From contig CM056993.1 in assembly GCA_029891345.1 (NCBI GenBank), positions 111,900,623 to 111,964,622 of the forward strand: a DNA stretch of 64,000 bases. Reading direction: 5' to 3'. The notes beneath the pieces were generated by a model. That model worked only from the letters and a program-made list of their open reading frames with translations, made no database searches and was not told the DNA's origin. Position numbers and translations under genes: made by a program. This stretch comes from Dryococelus australis (lineage: Eukaryota; Arthropoda; Insecta; Phasmatodea; Phasmatidae). Shown here one piece after another: positions 21,871-33,710 of this stretch (its first letter is position 1; every line of letters begins with the position of its first letter).

Positions 21871-24640
21871 GGGCATACAGACACGAAACATATGACTGGG
21901 CCCGTGCTCTTCACTGTGCTCATATTGTGGATTTTCCAGAAACTAACAGGTGTTTACAGTTACCATTACTCCTCATAAAGGCTTGGTTCTGGTGTGCCCG
22001 GCAGGAGAGAGAGCAAGAGAAAACAAATAGTCCACGTGCACACTGTATTGCTTGATCTCATATACAGTTTACTGTACTCATGTTTCACAGAACTTATTGA
22101 AGACAGCCACATGTTGCTGGGCACCAAGTTGTTATCTGCGTTAATTGGTGAGGCAGTAGATGGTGGCTTTAGTGTTGCAGTAATGTTCCCAGGACACCAG
22201 GCCGTGATTTTGTGCACGGCACGCAGTGAGCACATACTCTATATAGTGTGTGACATAGCCATGTGACTTGTCTGTAACAATGACACATACCTTTCCTGCT
22301 CCATTGTTGGCCATGGAGCACGCCAAATGCAAGTACAGGGGAGAATGGCAACTTATACTTAAAGAATGAGCGTGACCACGTTGATACATGACGGCCAGGG
22401 ATGTGGGACATCACGCCAAGGGAGTGTTTGTTCTGTGCAGTTCAGGCATGCAGGTTTAGGGCAGACTCTACTGAGAAGATATCTGAACGATTGTTCATCG
22501 ACCTATCACTGGTCCCTTGAAGAGGGTAGGGTGGGTAGGCCGCCTGCAGGGCATGAAGTCTGCAGTTGTGAGGTGCTGCATCCATGTGGCTGGGATTTAT
22601 TTCTGGCATATGACAGCCTGTTCCCTGGGGCAGTCAAGGACTCTGCATCACCTGGGCTGGCTTTGGCTGGAGCTGGTCAGTGGGGATGATATCTCCCATG
22701 TGATTCCATGGAAGACGTACATGTGTGCTGACAGGAATGGGGCTGGCTGAATCTGACATCACTGCCGGTGATGTCTTGATGGGCAGGTCGGCTGTTGGAT
22801 CTATCCTCAGTGGTAGTGGAACACAGCGGCACAGTAGTTCCACTGCTAGATGGGCAGCTCTGGGAATGCTGATTGGAGGATCAAAGAGATTGGTGAGAAG
22901 GGTAGTTAATTGAGACTTCACTAGGTGTCAGGCGGCCTGTACTCTTTCCCTTGGGGGTCAAGCAGCTGAATTCCGGTATGGGTTGAATACGAAGGGGACT
23001 ATAAGAAGCAAGGACAGGAGCTGTCATCCTGGTGTTCCATCTGCTTCCTTGTTGTGTACTACAGGGGTGAATAAAGGGTCAAAAAGCCAAAGGACAAAAC
23101 TCCTAAGAACGCACATAACCTCCAACAGCCCCCAAGCATACACAGTGGAACAACCACACGGATCCGTTGCATCATGTGGAGATTACCAAGGTTAGTAGAG
23201 AACACAAGGGCCGAACACTGGGCCAGCTCGGCAAATTTAAATCAGCTTATTACAAACGTTCTATAGTATCTTGTTCATTTTATCATAATTTGTCTCCATC
23301 ATACTGCTGTGAAAAAATTAAGTAAAAAAAAAAAAAATTTTGTAAATGAGGATTATTACATAATTAGGTCTTCAAAAAAAAAACTGTGTTGTGGTGACGC
23401 TTGCTTTAATAGTTGGATCTCAAATAACAAATAACAAGGGTGTTGTGAACATTATCATAATCCTATAATCTCAAATAGCATTATTAGCGGGATCCCGTTC
23501 AAAAATACATTATCAAGGAAAATACACTCTTTCACACTAACTGTGGTGGCAACATGCCACGTGCCTAACAAATAATGATATTAGAATTTCATGGAAGCAT
23601 TTCTCTTTTCTTAAAAAAAAAAGTTCCCAGCAGTAATTTGTTGTTTGCAGCAAAAAAAAAAGATTATTGCAGTAACTGCCTGAATTTCGTCGAAACTAAG
23701 TCCAAAATAAGTTTTCTTGTTACATTTTGGAGGGTTAGTTATTCCATGCTCATGCGGAAATTTTAAAACATTTTGGCCCAGATGAAGAAACAGGAACACA
23801 CCCGCAATGCTGGACATTCCTGGCAAGACAAACAGCTAGAATTCTATGTCCAAAATAGAATGGAAAGTAAATTCAGGATTGCCACACTGTAGGCCATGTT
23901 GGCTGTACTCGCCGACAGCTAAAATAAGAACAATAACAAAACAAAATGAACAAGGGCAGTCAAAATAATAATAACAAAGGGCGGCGCACAAAAGGGGCTG
24001 TAAAGCAAACTTATCAAATGCGGCGAAACTAAGGATTATCGCAGGATCATGAGGATTCTCTTGAGACTAAGTTTATTAATAAATGTCACGCCATATTTCA
24101 GGTGAACAATGCGGAAGTCGTCACTCTCGAGTGGTCAAAGGCCAGGTATCGATTCAGGTAGTTAAAGCGACAATCGTTACATAACATGGTGCGATAATAC
24201 GTTTAAAATTATTGTGAAGTCATTTTTGTTCTGAAAAAGACTTGTAAAGAAAGGAGAATTTAATTAATAATTCTTTAAACATAGCTGAAACATTCAGCAC
24301 ATGAAATATTTAAATAAACTTGTCAGTTTTGACATAGCAGACTTATAAACAATGTAACCATTAATAACATATACAAACATTTGTTTTAGATAAAATGCTT
24401 CAAGAAAATACTAACCAGTAAAAAAAATTAAATCTTAAACCAATTACAGAAACAATTTATGTTGAATAACACCAGGCTTTAACACAAATGAATGAAACAG
24501 TGGAAATAACTGAATCACTGAATAAATACCAGAGTAATCTTTTAGGTCACAGCAACAGTCACAAGATAACAGTGAAACAAAATAAATACATTTTGTCACT
24601 AAAAAACTAAGCAAGATTAAATAGCCAAACTGGACACTGG
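21871..24640. other. Unassigned sequence, possibly the 5' side of the Gypsy remnant
   Basis: GC-richer to about 22930, AT-richer after 23220. The minus frame 22634-22921 is proline-rich without a named motif. No exon, tRNA-like sequence or terminal repeat was recognised. Poly-A and poly-T runs occur at 23319, 23370 and 23610-23660. Confidence 0.3.
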
Positions 24641-24649
24641 TTTTGCTGG

Positions 24650-27600
24650 GGAAAAAAAAAAAAAAAAATAGCGGTGTCACGAAAAGTGGCACAGTTGATG
24701 GGCGAATGTCATGATTTGGAAGGTTGTAATGTTCACCCTTGCAGAGGGCAGCAGGCAACAATCTCCCAGCCATCTTGTATACCAAAGTGCCTGGGTCAGT
24801 CCTTGTCAGGCTTGGCTGGCACCTCCATTGGCAAGTTTATGTGCTCTGAAGGGAGTGGGTTAGTTGACTGTTGGCCCAGATGCTTCGTCATGTATCTTTC
24901 TAGTGGTTGTTGTGGCTCTACTATATGTATGTCCCTAACACCGAGGTACGAGGCTCACAGTATGGGTGACCATAGAATCTGTTGTATGTGCGATGTACGT
25001 GCAGTCCTGGTGAGGGTCTGCCCACAGTCCTACTCTAGTTCAGTAAACGGTTGCCAAAATATGCTGTTCCCTACTGCTCCCATCCAGGATGACACTTACC
25101 AGGTTGGGAAAAGCGCACATGTTCACTTCACAGCAAGAAACAGAAGTAATCTTGATTTAGTTTTTTATTCTCACCAGAATAGAACACGATGACCCATACA
25201 TCCTTTCTATTTACACATACTGGGTGTTCAACAGACATTGTTTGAAGGGTAAGACAGGTGAAGGGGTCCTGTTGGCTAGAGGAGCCAAGCTTGAATAGTG
25301 AACGAGAGTAACAATAATTAAGTAGCCATACAAACAACCAAACCCTAATTGCAGCTGTTAGTCCTGAAGGGACTCAGGGCACCACATGGGGTGTATGTTT
25401 CAAGTGTGTTTTGTACTGAGATGGTAAGTGTCAGGGGTAGCAAACATTTTATTACATTTAAATAGCCTTCTAGGTATCTCTTATTTTCTGAGGAGGGTGG
25501 TTACCTGGCCTTGGAGGAGGCCAGTCGGGGTTTGATCTCCTTCCAGGCACATGATAGGCACATGAACATGTGAAGTTGAAATAAATGTACAATTTTATGA
25601 ATCATCATGCGTCAAAATGCACATTATATCCAGAATCATCTGGCATTTATTGCAAAGGAAAAGAACATTAAAATGTGCAGGGTACCACACAAACTGAAAA
25701 GGTAAATAACCAGTACATTATTTTAACACGGTGGCACAAAATACTTGCTTGAGGCCTCGTCTGAACTAGCATGAAAGTAGGTTACACCAAGTTAAGTTAC
25801 CAGTAAAAATACCTGTAGGAAAAAATAATTAGTTACGAACCTTCCAGTACAACGGAAGGGACAAGGTCGGGTGTGGGGGTAAGGTGAAATATTTTTTGTA
25901 TAATTAAATACAACAGAAATATGGATCAGTTAAAGGAAAGATGAGGCCCCTGCAGGCCATGTAGTACACGTCTGTCCTGCTTGAGCTCCAATGAGGGACT
26001 GCCGAATTGCCGTCGGAAACGGGGACACTAGTCCGTGCTGGAAGTGCAGGCCCTGTTGGGCCACATGCATGAATATGAAGCTTGAGGGTAGCCATGATGA
26101 GTACAATAACATGCACCGGGGAGCACTGCAAAATTAATACATCAATACTTATTAGTTTACAGAACATGCACAGGAGTGCACAGCAAAACAAACAACAAAG
26201 ATCTTATATGCTAATAAAACCCTTTGCTGGTGGCCTCGGCCGCTGTTACTTACACAATGTGCACTGGAGTTGCTTGCCAACAGATACGTCAAGCCCTAAA
26301 TACTAGTTTACAGGATATGCATAGGAGTACATACACAGAAAAACACGTACATAAAAACCTTAACCTAAAAAAAAGCCTTGTCCTCTTCGGCCGTAGCTCA
26401 CCTTTGGTGTACTTGACACACGTATCCCACACATCATACGCACCACATTCATCACATACATTATGTGCATTGCACAGCCCTGTGCCTCATGCACGTGCGA
26501 CCCGTGATGATTTTATGGAATGACAATAAGTTGTCAATTTTTTTGTGATTAGGTGATTATCGTATGTAATTGATTGTAAACCGACACCGATTGTAAGCCA
26601 ACTCTTAACTTTCAAACCATTGAGAAAAAAAAATGATACTGAATGCAAGCCGAATTTTAAATGTCCTGCACTATTAGTTGAGAGAGAACACTGTGACATT
26701 GATCATGCCAGAGTTTTCACATCTGTTGAATGGTTTTTGTGTCGCCTCTTCCGCTGCCCCCCCCCCCCCCCCCCTTCCAGCCCATAGAGACGAAAAGATG
26801 TGACAGCTAGTGCTGCACTGCGTGAAGGTAGGGAGAGAAGGATATAGAAAATTCTGGACTGCGTGTTGTGATGGTTGCCTCCAAAGGGGTTGGGGGTGTT
26901 TGAGCAGGAAGATAAGAATGCAAATGTGAAAATAGGAGCATTTGGTGAGAAGGGGAGATACATGAAAAGAAGAGTAAGGATACCAAAGGGATCTTGGAGT
27001 GGTGTGGACTTGGCATGAGTGGTAGAGGGAGGAAGGGAGCAGAGCAGTTTTGGCATGCCTAGTGTTGGGAGAGGGAGGAGTGGAAGGGAGAAGGGGGCAG
27101 AGCGGTGTGGGCTTGGCTATGGGTGGGAGAAGGAGGAGCAGAGTGACAGAGGGAGCAGAAGGTGTGTGTGTGGCTTGGGATGATGGATGGGCAGGCAGGG
27201 AAGGAAGAGAGGAGAATTAGAAGGGAGCAGCCAGCTGCATAGCGGACTAGACACAACTGCTGCCTCAGTGACCTAGTTAGAGGTCACACCTAGCCAAGCG
27301 ATAAGGGGGTGCATGTTATACAAAATCTGTATGTTTTATGATTTGGGACCACTTTTTATATTTGTACTTGGGCTGCAATTGTACTGATAAATTACACTGT
27401 CCATTTTATCAGCTTGTTTTATATATGTATATCTGCTTGAAACTGTGTGTAATACTGCCTGTCCCAATTCTAAGCTGAGGTGTGATTTTGGAGGTTTCAA
27501 ATTAATAAATAAAGTTCGGCTTACAATGCAGTAAACACTGTAGTCACAGGACGTTTAAATTTCTTAGGTGTGCTTTTTAATTGTTGAAAAGAATATTTTT

Positions 27601-28283
27601 AGTCCCTGTTTAATAAAGGACTCTCAAATCAGCATTCATGACATGCAGTCATAGTTTTGTTGGACTCCGAGATTAGATTTTAATTTCCATACCATCCACC
27701 ATACAAACAGGAAGAATGGGAGAGAGCCATTCTTAGTGATGTAAATGTGCATGATGAGAAGAGGTCCAAAAGCATCAACCAAAGAAATTTTGTAGTGATT
27801 TTCATCAAACCTATCCTTCGGGCTGCGAAGGGATGGATGCAATTGATGCTGCTTCTATGGATCGTAAGATGTTGCAATGTTATGAAATGCATTTTTGAAA
27901 TTCCACAAGCTGAATTTCTTTTTTCACTTACCTGGTTTCTCGTTGGATATGTTCTTGTCTAATGCAATTTATTTTATAATTTCTCAAAGTATTTGGGAAT
28001 GTTTTAGTAGATGTGATTTTTCTTATTTCTCTTTGGAAAGTGAAAGAATTAAGTTCTGGAAATAATCTTGCCTGTGTCATGCACACGTCAGCCTACTATA
28101 TTCTATCTCACATTGCCAAGCCAAGAAAACGTACATAAGCACTCATCATACATAATGTTAACCACATTCCACACACATTAAAACACCCAATACTTTTTGA
28201 TAGAAACTATTCATCACTACTTTTAAATACCAATTCAAAGTGGTGCTTATTCTACAAAGACACTACTTATACACATATCAATA
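24650..28283. other. Unassigned sequence with low-complexity tracts
   Basis: Contains a poly-A run at 24651-24668, a C run of 18-19 bases at 26757-26775, and a purine-rich, GGGAG-dominated tract at about 26800-27240. Two diverged blocks near 26150 and 26300 share GTTTACAG(A/G)A(C/T)ATGCA and a CTCGGCCG/TTCGGCCG landmark about 150 bp apart. Frames here are proline/serine-rich translations of the purine tract. Confidence 0.4.
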
Positions 28284-29498
28284 CACTGACATGACAAAAG
28301 TCATGGGATACTAGTCTAATAACATGTAGGGCCCCTTCTAGCCCGAAGAAGTGCCGTAACTCGATGTGGCATGGACTCCACAAGTGGATGGAAGACCTTT
28401 GGAGTGATGTTAGCCATGTTGTCACAATAGCTGCCCATTGTACCCTGGTATTTCTAGGGGCAGGATCTTGGGTGCAAATGGCTCTCTCCATCATGTCCCA
28501 TAAATGCTTCATTGGGTTCATGTCGGGGAACGTGCTGGCCACTCCATTCACTGGAACTCTCTAGAATGCTCTTTGAACCAGTCCTAGACATCTGCAGTCC
28601 GATGAGATGGCGCATTTCCTGTTGGAACATGCCATCATTGTTAGGAAAACTGAAGTCCATGAATGGCTGCAAATGGTCACCAAGGAGAGTTTTGTAGTGG
28701 TTACCACTGAGTTTTGTGGGTACATGGACAAGTGGACCCAACCCATGCCATGTGAACACACCCCACACCATTACGGAACGAACATCAGCCTGCATAATGC
28801 CTTATTGACTACTGGAATCCAAGGCCTCATTGGCTTTACACCATACCTGAATCCTGCCATCAGCCCGAAACAACCTGTATCATGACTTATCGGACCAGGC
28901 CACATATTTCCAGTCCTCCAGGGTCCATTTAACAACTTCACCAGCCCATGTGAGGCGTTGTGCCTGGTGGTATGCTTTTAACAGGGGCACTCTGGTGGGT
29001 CTTCTGCTTCCATATCCCATGGAAGCTAATGCGTGTTATACAGATCTGCTAGATACACGGCTGACACCTCCTGCATTGAATGTGGCTGTGATTTGAGTGA
29101 GTGTTCCTGCTCTGTTAGCACGGACCATTCTACACAACCTCTGCCAGTCACGATCATCAAGTTACTTTGGACGGCCACTGCATTGTGCATGGTGGAATTT
29201 AATGTCTTGATTTTGATATTCACTGTACACGTGACACCATGGATTGAGGAATATTTAAGATCTCCACAACTTATGAACTTGAATGTCCCATCCTTCTGGC
29301 ACCCACAATCATGCCCCATTTGAACTCTGATAACTCACATCACCTTGTCATGAGCATGTAAACAACAGTCAATCCAAATGACACGACCACTTGTTCGCAT
29401 CTGAGACCGGTTTAGGACATCCAATGTTGTTCTGCAGCAGTGGCACTACGAGTCGTTCAGTTACATAGTGCTATCCCATGACTTTTGTCATGTCATTG
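28284..29498 (-). mobile_element. Tc1-like transposon, complete length with terminal repeats and TA duplication
   Basis: The ends are near-identical inverted repeats of about 27 bp sharing CATGACAAAAGTCATGGGAT; the left starts CACTGACATG and, read inward, the right starts CAATGACATG. Both are flanked by TA (28282-28283 and 29499-29500). The 1215-bp length is normal for a Tc1-type element with a single transposase gene. The transposase runs on the minus strand and is broken. It lies upstream of the first visible dynein exon. Confidence 0.92.
28300..29320 (-). pseudogene. Tc1-like transposase, degenerate
   Basis: The N-terminal helix-turn-helix remnant lies in 29026-29319 (GCQKDGTFKFIS). A DDE segment follows: near 28895 the WSDES-type motif reads WSDKS. 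In 28454-28795, SVMVWGVFTWHGLGPLV is clear and FQQDN reads FQQEM. In 28267-28551 the PDLNPIEHLWD motif reads PDMNPMKHLWD. All three motif neighbourhoods around the catalytic D/D/E are altered: the second Asp is Glu and the last Glu is Lys. Frameshifts and stops split the gene into at least four frames. Confidence 0.85.
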
Positions 29499-29526
29499 TA
29501 TAAATATTTTATATACAAGGTGTGCT

Positions 29527-29528
<2 letters not shown>

Positions 29529-29623
<95 letters not shown>

Positions 29624-29697
29624 CATTTACCATGTTAAAAAATTTGGTTATCATACAAAGACTGAAAAAAATATTGCATATATATATATATATATAT
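29529..29697. repeat. (TA)n microsatellites
   Basis: Pure (TA)n at 29529-29622 and a shorter run at 29678-29697. Reading frames here are Ile-Tyr repeats with no meaning. Confidence 0.95.
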
Positions 29698-29708
29698 GAA
29701 ATTATGTG

Positions 29709-29993
29709 AAATTAACTTAACATTGAAGCAACTGCGGTCCCATTTCAAATTTCTCTAGCCACTTGGCCACTGTGGCCCCACTTAACATAGTTCTATCCAC
29801 TGAGCCACTAAGGCCCCACTTGGAATTGCTCTATCTACTGAGCCACTAAGGCCCCACTTAATATAGTTCTAACCACTGAGCCACTGTGATCCCACTTGGA
29901 ATCTGTATACGCTGAGCCACTGTGGCCCCACTTGGAGTCGTTCTATCCACTGAGCCACTGCGGCCCCACTTAATTAACTCACCATTGAAGCAA
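29709..29993 (-). repeat. 38-bp tandem repeat with tRNA 5'-half-like unit
   Basis: There are about six diverged units at 29750-29976, each with a TCTATCCACTGAGCCACT core followed by a GGCCCCACTT block. Read on the minus strand a unit is AAGTGGGGCC..AGTGGCTCAGTGGATAGA, which looks like the first ~25 nt of a tRNA with an A box (TGGCTCAGTGG). Flanking the block are two copies of AATTAACT(T/C)A(A/C)CATTGAAGCAA (29709 and 29972). No B box, T arm or 3' half is seen, so it is not a tRNA gene; a SINE-head-derived satellite is the likely origin. Confidence 0.7.
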
Positions 29994-30275
29994 GACATTT
30001 AAAGTAAACAAAAATGATATTCCATTGCCTTCATATTTCTATGCAGTATTCTCTATGCATTAATACGAAACTTTTCATACAGAAAAAGTAATTAAAAAAT
30101 GAGTTTTTAGGGTGAAAGGTAATGATTGTGTAATCTGATATTTCTAAAATTCGAACTTGACCTGTATTTTACCCTGAGGATTTGCTCTGCAAAATTTGAG
30201 GAACTTCTAGTGAGTTTCAAGGGACTTAGAGGCATTAAAGACGGACAGACAGACAGAGAGCATCTACTTATTATA

Positions 30276-30350
30276 TATATGTGTGTGTGTGTGCGTGTGT
30301 GTGTATGTGTGTGTGTGCACGTGCATGTGTGTGTGTGTTTTTTTTTTGCA
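30276..30350. repeat. (GT)n microsatellite
   Basis: Interrupted GT repeat ending in a T run. Confidence 0.9.
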
Positions 30351-31111
30351 CTCTGGCTGTAGCTGTTGAGTGAAAGCTTCTGCTGGTGTTATTGATTGCC
30401 TAATACAGGCTGGTAGGCAACAGCGCACTTCATTGGAAAGTAAAACGACCTAAGACGCAAATATTTCACCCATGCAGTTTCTGAAGTGGCAGTTTTTTCC
30501 ATAAATAGGAGTGTATATTTTGAGTAAATACAGTACCTACCTTACCATCTCTATATCCATGCCTAGCTTCACTTATCACAATACTGTGGTAACCAGATAA
30601 AATATTGACGTAAAGTTTGGTCATGTGTAGTATTTAAGTTATATAATTAATTAAAGTAAAGGTTTTACTGTATATATCGACTTGCCTTCATTGTTTTTTC
30701 ACATTTTAAAATTACAGATGTGCTTTGTTCATGTTGACTTGCTACACATTTTGTGCCATCAATCCTAGTCTCTTGCTGCCATTCTTCACAAAGTCATGAT
30801 CTCCACCTAGTTAACATTATACTGTGTCCATGACATGCTTGAGTCATTCTGCCATGTTTTCCTCTTTTGCTACAATGAACAATATATGTCAGCATGGCAT
30901 ATGTGGAAGTGTGATTGGGATTTTCCAGACACCATTCCATCTCCTCCTTTTTGTGCTTGAGAAAAAAAACTTATAATTAGTTTTCTTATTTCACTTTCAA
31001 ATACCAGAAGGAAGCAGCTTGAAATAGACTTCCCATTATCCCGCCTGCAATATCTAACTTATACTGTATTGTAAATAGAAAGCTAAAATAAAAATGTATC
31101 AATTTTTACAG
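30351..31111 (+). other. Intron sequence upstream of the first visible dynein exon
   Basis: No further exon was recognised. GGTTTTACTGTA at 30661-30672 is the inverted form of the CAGTAAAACC terminus. An AAAATAAAAATG...TTTTTACAG stretch leads to the splice acceptor. Confidence 0.5.
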
Positions 31112-31239
31112 GGCTAATAAGGAACCAGAAACATTGAATGATCTGCAGGAACACATCATGTACCATGAGAATTTGGTTCAAGAAATTCCTGTTAAGGAAA
31201 ATATTTTGCAGACCTTTGAAGGATATTTTGCTGTTTTAG
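31112..31239 (+). CDS. Axonemal dynein heavy chain, internal exon (tail/stem region)
   Basis: The 128-nt exon lies between an acceptor (tttttacag at 31103-31111) and a donor (gtaatg at 31240). The open frame starts at 31113 and includes LNDLQEHIMYHENLVQEIP, ending in FEGYFAVL. This resembles the conserved part of axonemal dynein heavy chains before the linker, where a QEH..YHE..V.EIP stretch precedes a FA.LEKYE.P.PE segment. The incoming intron is phase 2 and the outgoing phase 1. It joins in frame to the exon at 49236. Dynein heavy chains are ATP-driven motors of cilia and flagella. The subfamily (DNAH number) could not be decided. Codons look intact, unlike every transposon gene here. Confidence 0.75.
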
Positions 31240-31307
31240 GTAATGTTACTTTGAATTAAATAAATTGGTAGCATTTAAAAAAATATAAAGCTAGCTGTCA
31301 AGTTTTT

Positions 31308-31372
31308 GTGGGTGTGGGTGTGTGTGGGTGTGTGTGGGTGGTTGTGTGTGTGTGGGTGTGCGGTTGTGCGTG

Positions 31373-31415
<43 letters not shown>

Positions 31416-31464
31416 CATCACGCATAATATCAAATTCAGATAGAACGTCCGAGCTCCTTCCTTC

Positions 31465-31507
<43 letters not shown>
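31308..31507. repeat. (GT)n - (TA)n - (CA)n compound microsatellites
   Basis: G/T-rich repeats at 31308-31372, (TA)n at 31377-31411 and (CA)n at 31471-31507. The GT and CA arms are complementary and could pair around the TA core and a 60-bp spacer. They lie 70-270 bp downstream of the dynein exon donor site. Confidence 0.9.
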
Positions 31508-31511
<4 letters not shown>

Positions 31512-31705
31512 TGAGTACAATGTTTTAGTCTGTAACATTTAAAGAATGATATAAAAGAAAACTTGTCAGTGGCTATGTAGGCATTTCCAACTACTTATAT
31601 TAAAAACCAAACGTCACTGCTATCGAAAGAAATTGTGATATGTAAATAGATATGTTAAGTCCCTCAGAAGTCGATTTTGCATACACACTCGAAAAACATT
31701 TTCCC

Positions 31706-31730
31706 ATATATATATATATATATATATATA
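31706..31730. repeat. Short (TA)n microsatellite
   Basis: Uninterrupted TA run inside the dynein intron. Confidence 0.9.
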
Positions 31731-31859
31731 AGTTTTTACAGGAGAAAGGAAGTGAGGGAAAAATGATATGATCAACTGTTCTTTGCTTTGTCTGTATTTT
31801 CTTCTCATACCAGCAGTTGTGGTTGTCAAGGTAGGGTGTGATTGCAGCAAAATAATCTC

Positions 31860-33710
31860 ACTATGGGTTAAGTTTTGATGCGTGTTGGTTCGGGAATCAG
31901 TCAGTGACTATGTCACGGTCAGAACGGGTTTTGATGTGCAGGTCAGTCACACGCAGTATACGGCTGTGCTATCTCAATGGCAGGCTGGGACCTGATCAGT
32001 GTACAGGGTAGGGTGTGTGACAAAGTCAACTACTGGATTTGCGACCCGTCGTGTTGTGGCTTGTGGTCATGGCTTTACCTGCACTGGTGGTACTTTGGCT
32101 GGGTGGCTGCCCCAATTGAGGCGTCTGGTAACTGCTTCTGTCGGTACTGGCAGATACCAAGGTCCCGAAGGTGCTACGGTGGCTGGTGTCCTGGATCAAG
32201 GCCTTGGATGGGCAGGTACTATGGGTTTCCATGAACCAGGGGCAGGCGATGCTTAGTGGGATCTCTTTCCCTCGGTGGGTGTTGCTGCCACAGGATGAGG
32301 CATCCCAGGCATCTTCTTGGGGGCTGAAAAGAGAGAGAGAGGAAGTTGGGAGGTGTGGCCTCTCCAGCTGGCAGGCGGTGTGAGTTCGGTCCCAGGGATA
32401 TCATGGCAGAATGCCTTAATGGATGGGGTGCAGCCCCAGTTGGCCTTGTAGTTGGCTGCTGCCTTTCTATCATGCAAATCCTTACCACACCTTTTGGTGT
32501 AAGGCATGGCGGGGTGCTACTACCGCCTTCACAAGAGATCAGCAGGCGATGAACGGCGTGTTCGGTTACAGCAGCAGCTGGGTTGACGCAGAGCCGTACC
32601 CTTGTCCTAACCAGCGACACAAATGGCATTGTGGTTGGAGGGTGGGTTTTCTCTGAGTTGTTCAACAATAGCTGTGGGTGTGGGCCTAAAGGCGGTCAGA
32701 ACTCCAGAACAAATCATGTACCCCCTCTGGCAACACAATTGTGTTGTGGTTGGAGTACAAATTGGCCTGGCCATCTAGCTTCCTTATGGGTTGTCTTCCT
32801 AGTGGTTGTGGCTCTGCTTTTTGGTACATCAGGTGCGAGTGGCCGCCGAGCGAATGTATTGTTCTCAATGAGGGCGAGCTTGCATTCGTATACTAGGTCA
32901 GCAAAACAATTGGTAAAACCTGGTCTCCTGCTCACTTAAGGAAAGGTAAGTCAAAATAAGAGAGAACTCATGTTTTATTCCTGAGAGGAATAGACTCTGT
33001 AGTCCTTACTACCTCCTAACTATCTTGAGCTGACTGGAAGTGTAAATTACGCAAACGCCTAGCGAAGGAAACCTGTTTCTAACTGGGTATGGCAGATTTG
33101 ACTAGGTAGCTGTTAACTTTTTGTATCTATGCTGTGCCGTGTCCTGAAGGGATTTAAAGGGCCCACTTCCTGATGAGTTTTCAGGGTTGCCTTCACCAGG
33201 GGTATGCGGTAAGTGGGGTTGACATGCTCTTCAAGGTCTGCAGGGGAGAGCCACTGGAAGGTCTGGAATATAGTTCTAGCACTGTAGAGCATCTGGGCTG
33301 TCTGAAAGATGAAGAGCGGTCAGAGAGCTTCAGCACACAAGGTGGTGGAGCGAGCTGTCGGGGCTGTGCAGCTCTTAGAAGAGCCAGCGAACAACTGGCT
33401 GAGCCGTGTGCAAATATAAGTACTGGCCGGCTCGCCCTCGACTGGGCTGCATGGTGGGGGTGGTCAGTCACTAGTTCTTGGGTGGAGCCAAGGGCTGTCT
33501 GCTTGCGGCGTCTGCTGCTGGCCGGAACGCTGGTGAGGCTATCCGTTGGTGGTGCCCTTGAACTTCTTGAGTTCTTAAGGAGTGGTTGTGGCTGCTCAAC
33601 CGCTGGCTCACTATCTTCTCATCTTCTGAGGCGGTGGCATGGCATGGCTTTCTGACCACGGGTGATGAGTAGTACAATACTGATGCGCCTGTATTACTCC
33701 CCACAACAAG
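31860..33710. other. GC-richer unassigned block in the dynein intron
   Basis: Base composition differs from the AT-rich surroundings, as at 18-22 kb. Long frames on both strands (for example 32219-32668 minus, 33173-33655 plus) carry no motif I recognise. A decayed LTR element or an untranslated repeat are both possible. The minus-strand string TGGTGCACCAGGTGGGGTCC at 33753-33772 would suit an LTR-element primer-binding neighbourhood, but no LTR was identified. Confidence 0.35.

Noticed and set aside
25480-25570. SINE or tRNA-like B box (GGTTTGATCTCC near 25530)
   Set aside because: One loose B-box match without an A box or tail is not enough.
26703-27256. Proline/serine-rich frames as proteins
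   Set aside because: They translate a purine-rich low-complexity tract.
29478-29709. Ile-Tyr repeat proteins; also at 38669-38977 and 44618-45076
   Set aside because: Pure (TA)n microsatellite translation.
29750-29976. Cluster of tRNA genes
   Set aside because: Only a D-arm-like 5' part is present; no anticodon arm, T arm or B box can be folded.
29709-29993. CRISPR-like array
   Set aside because: Units are contiguous without unique spacers and the genome is animal.
32219-33655. Long frames on both strands in the GC-rich block
   Set aside because: Length is explained by GC-rich composition; no motif, splice site or start context was found.
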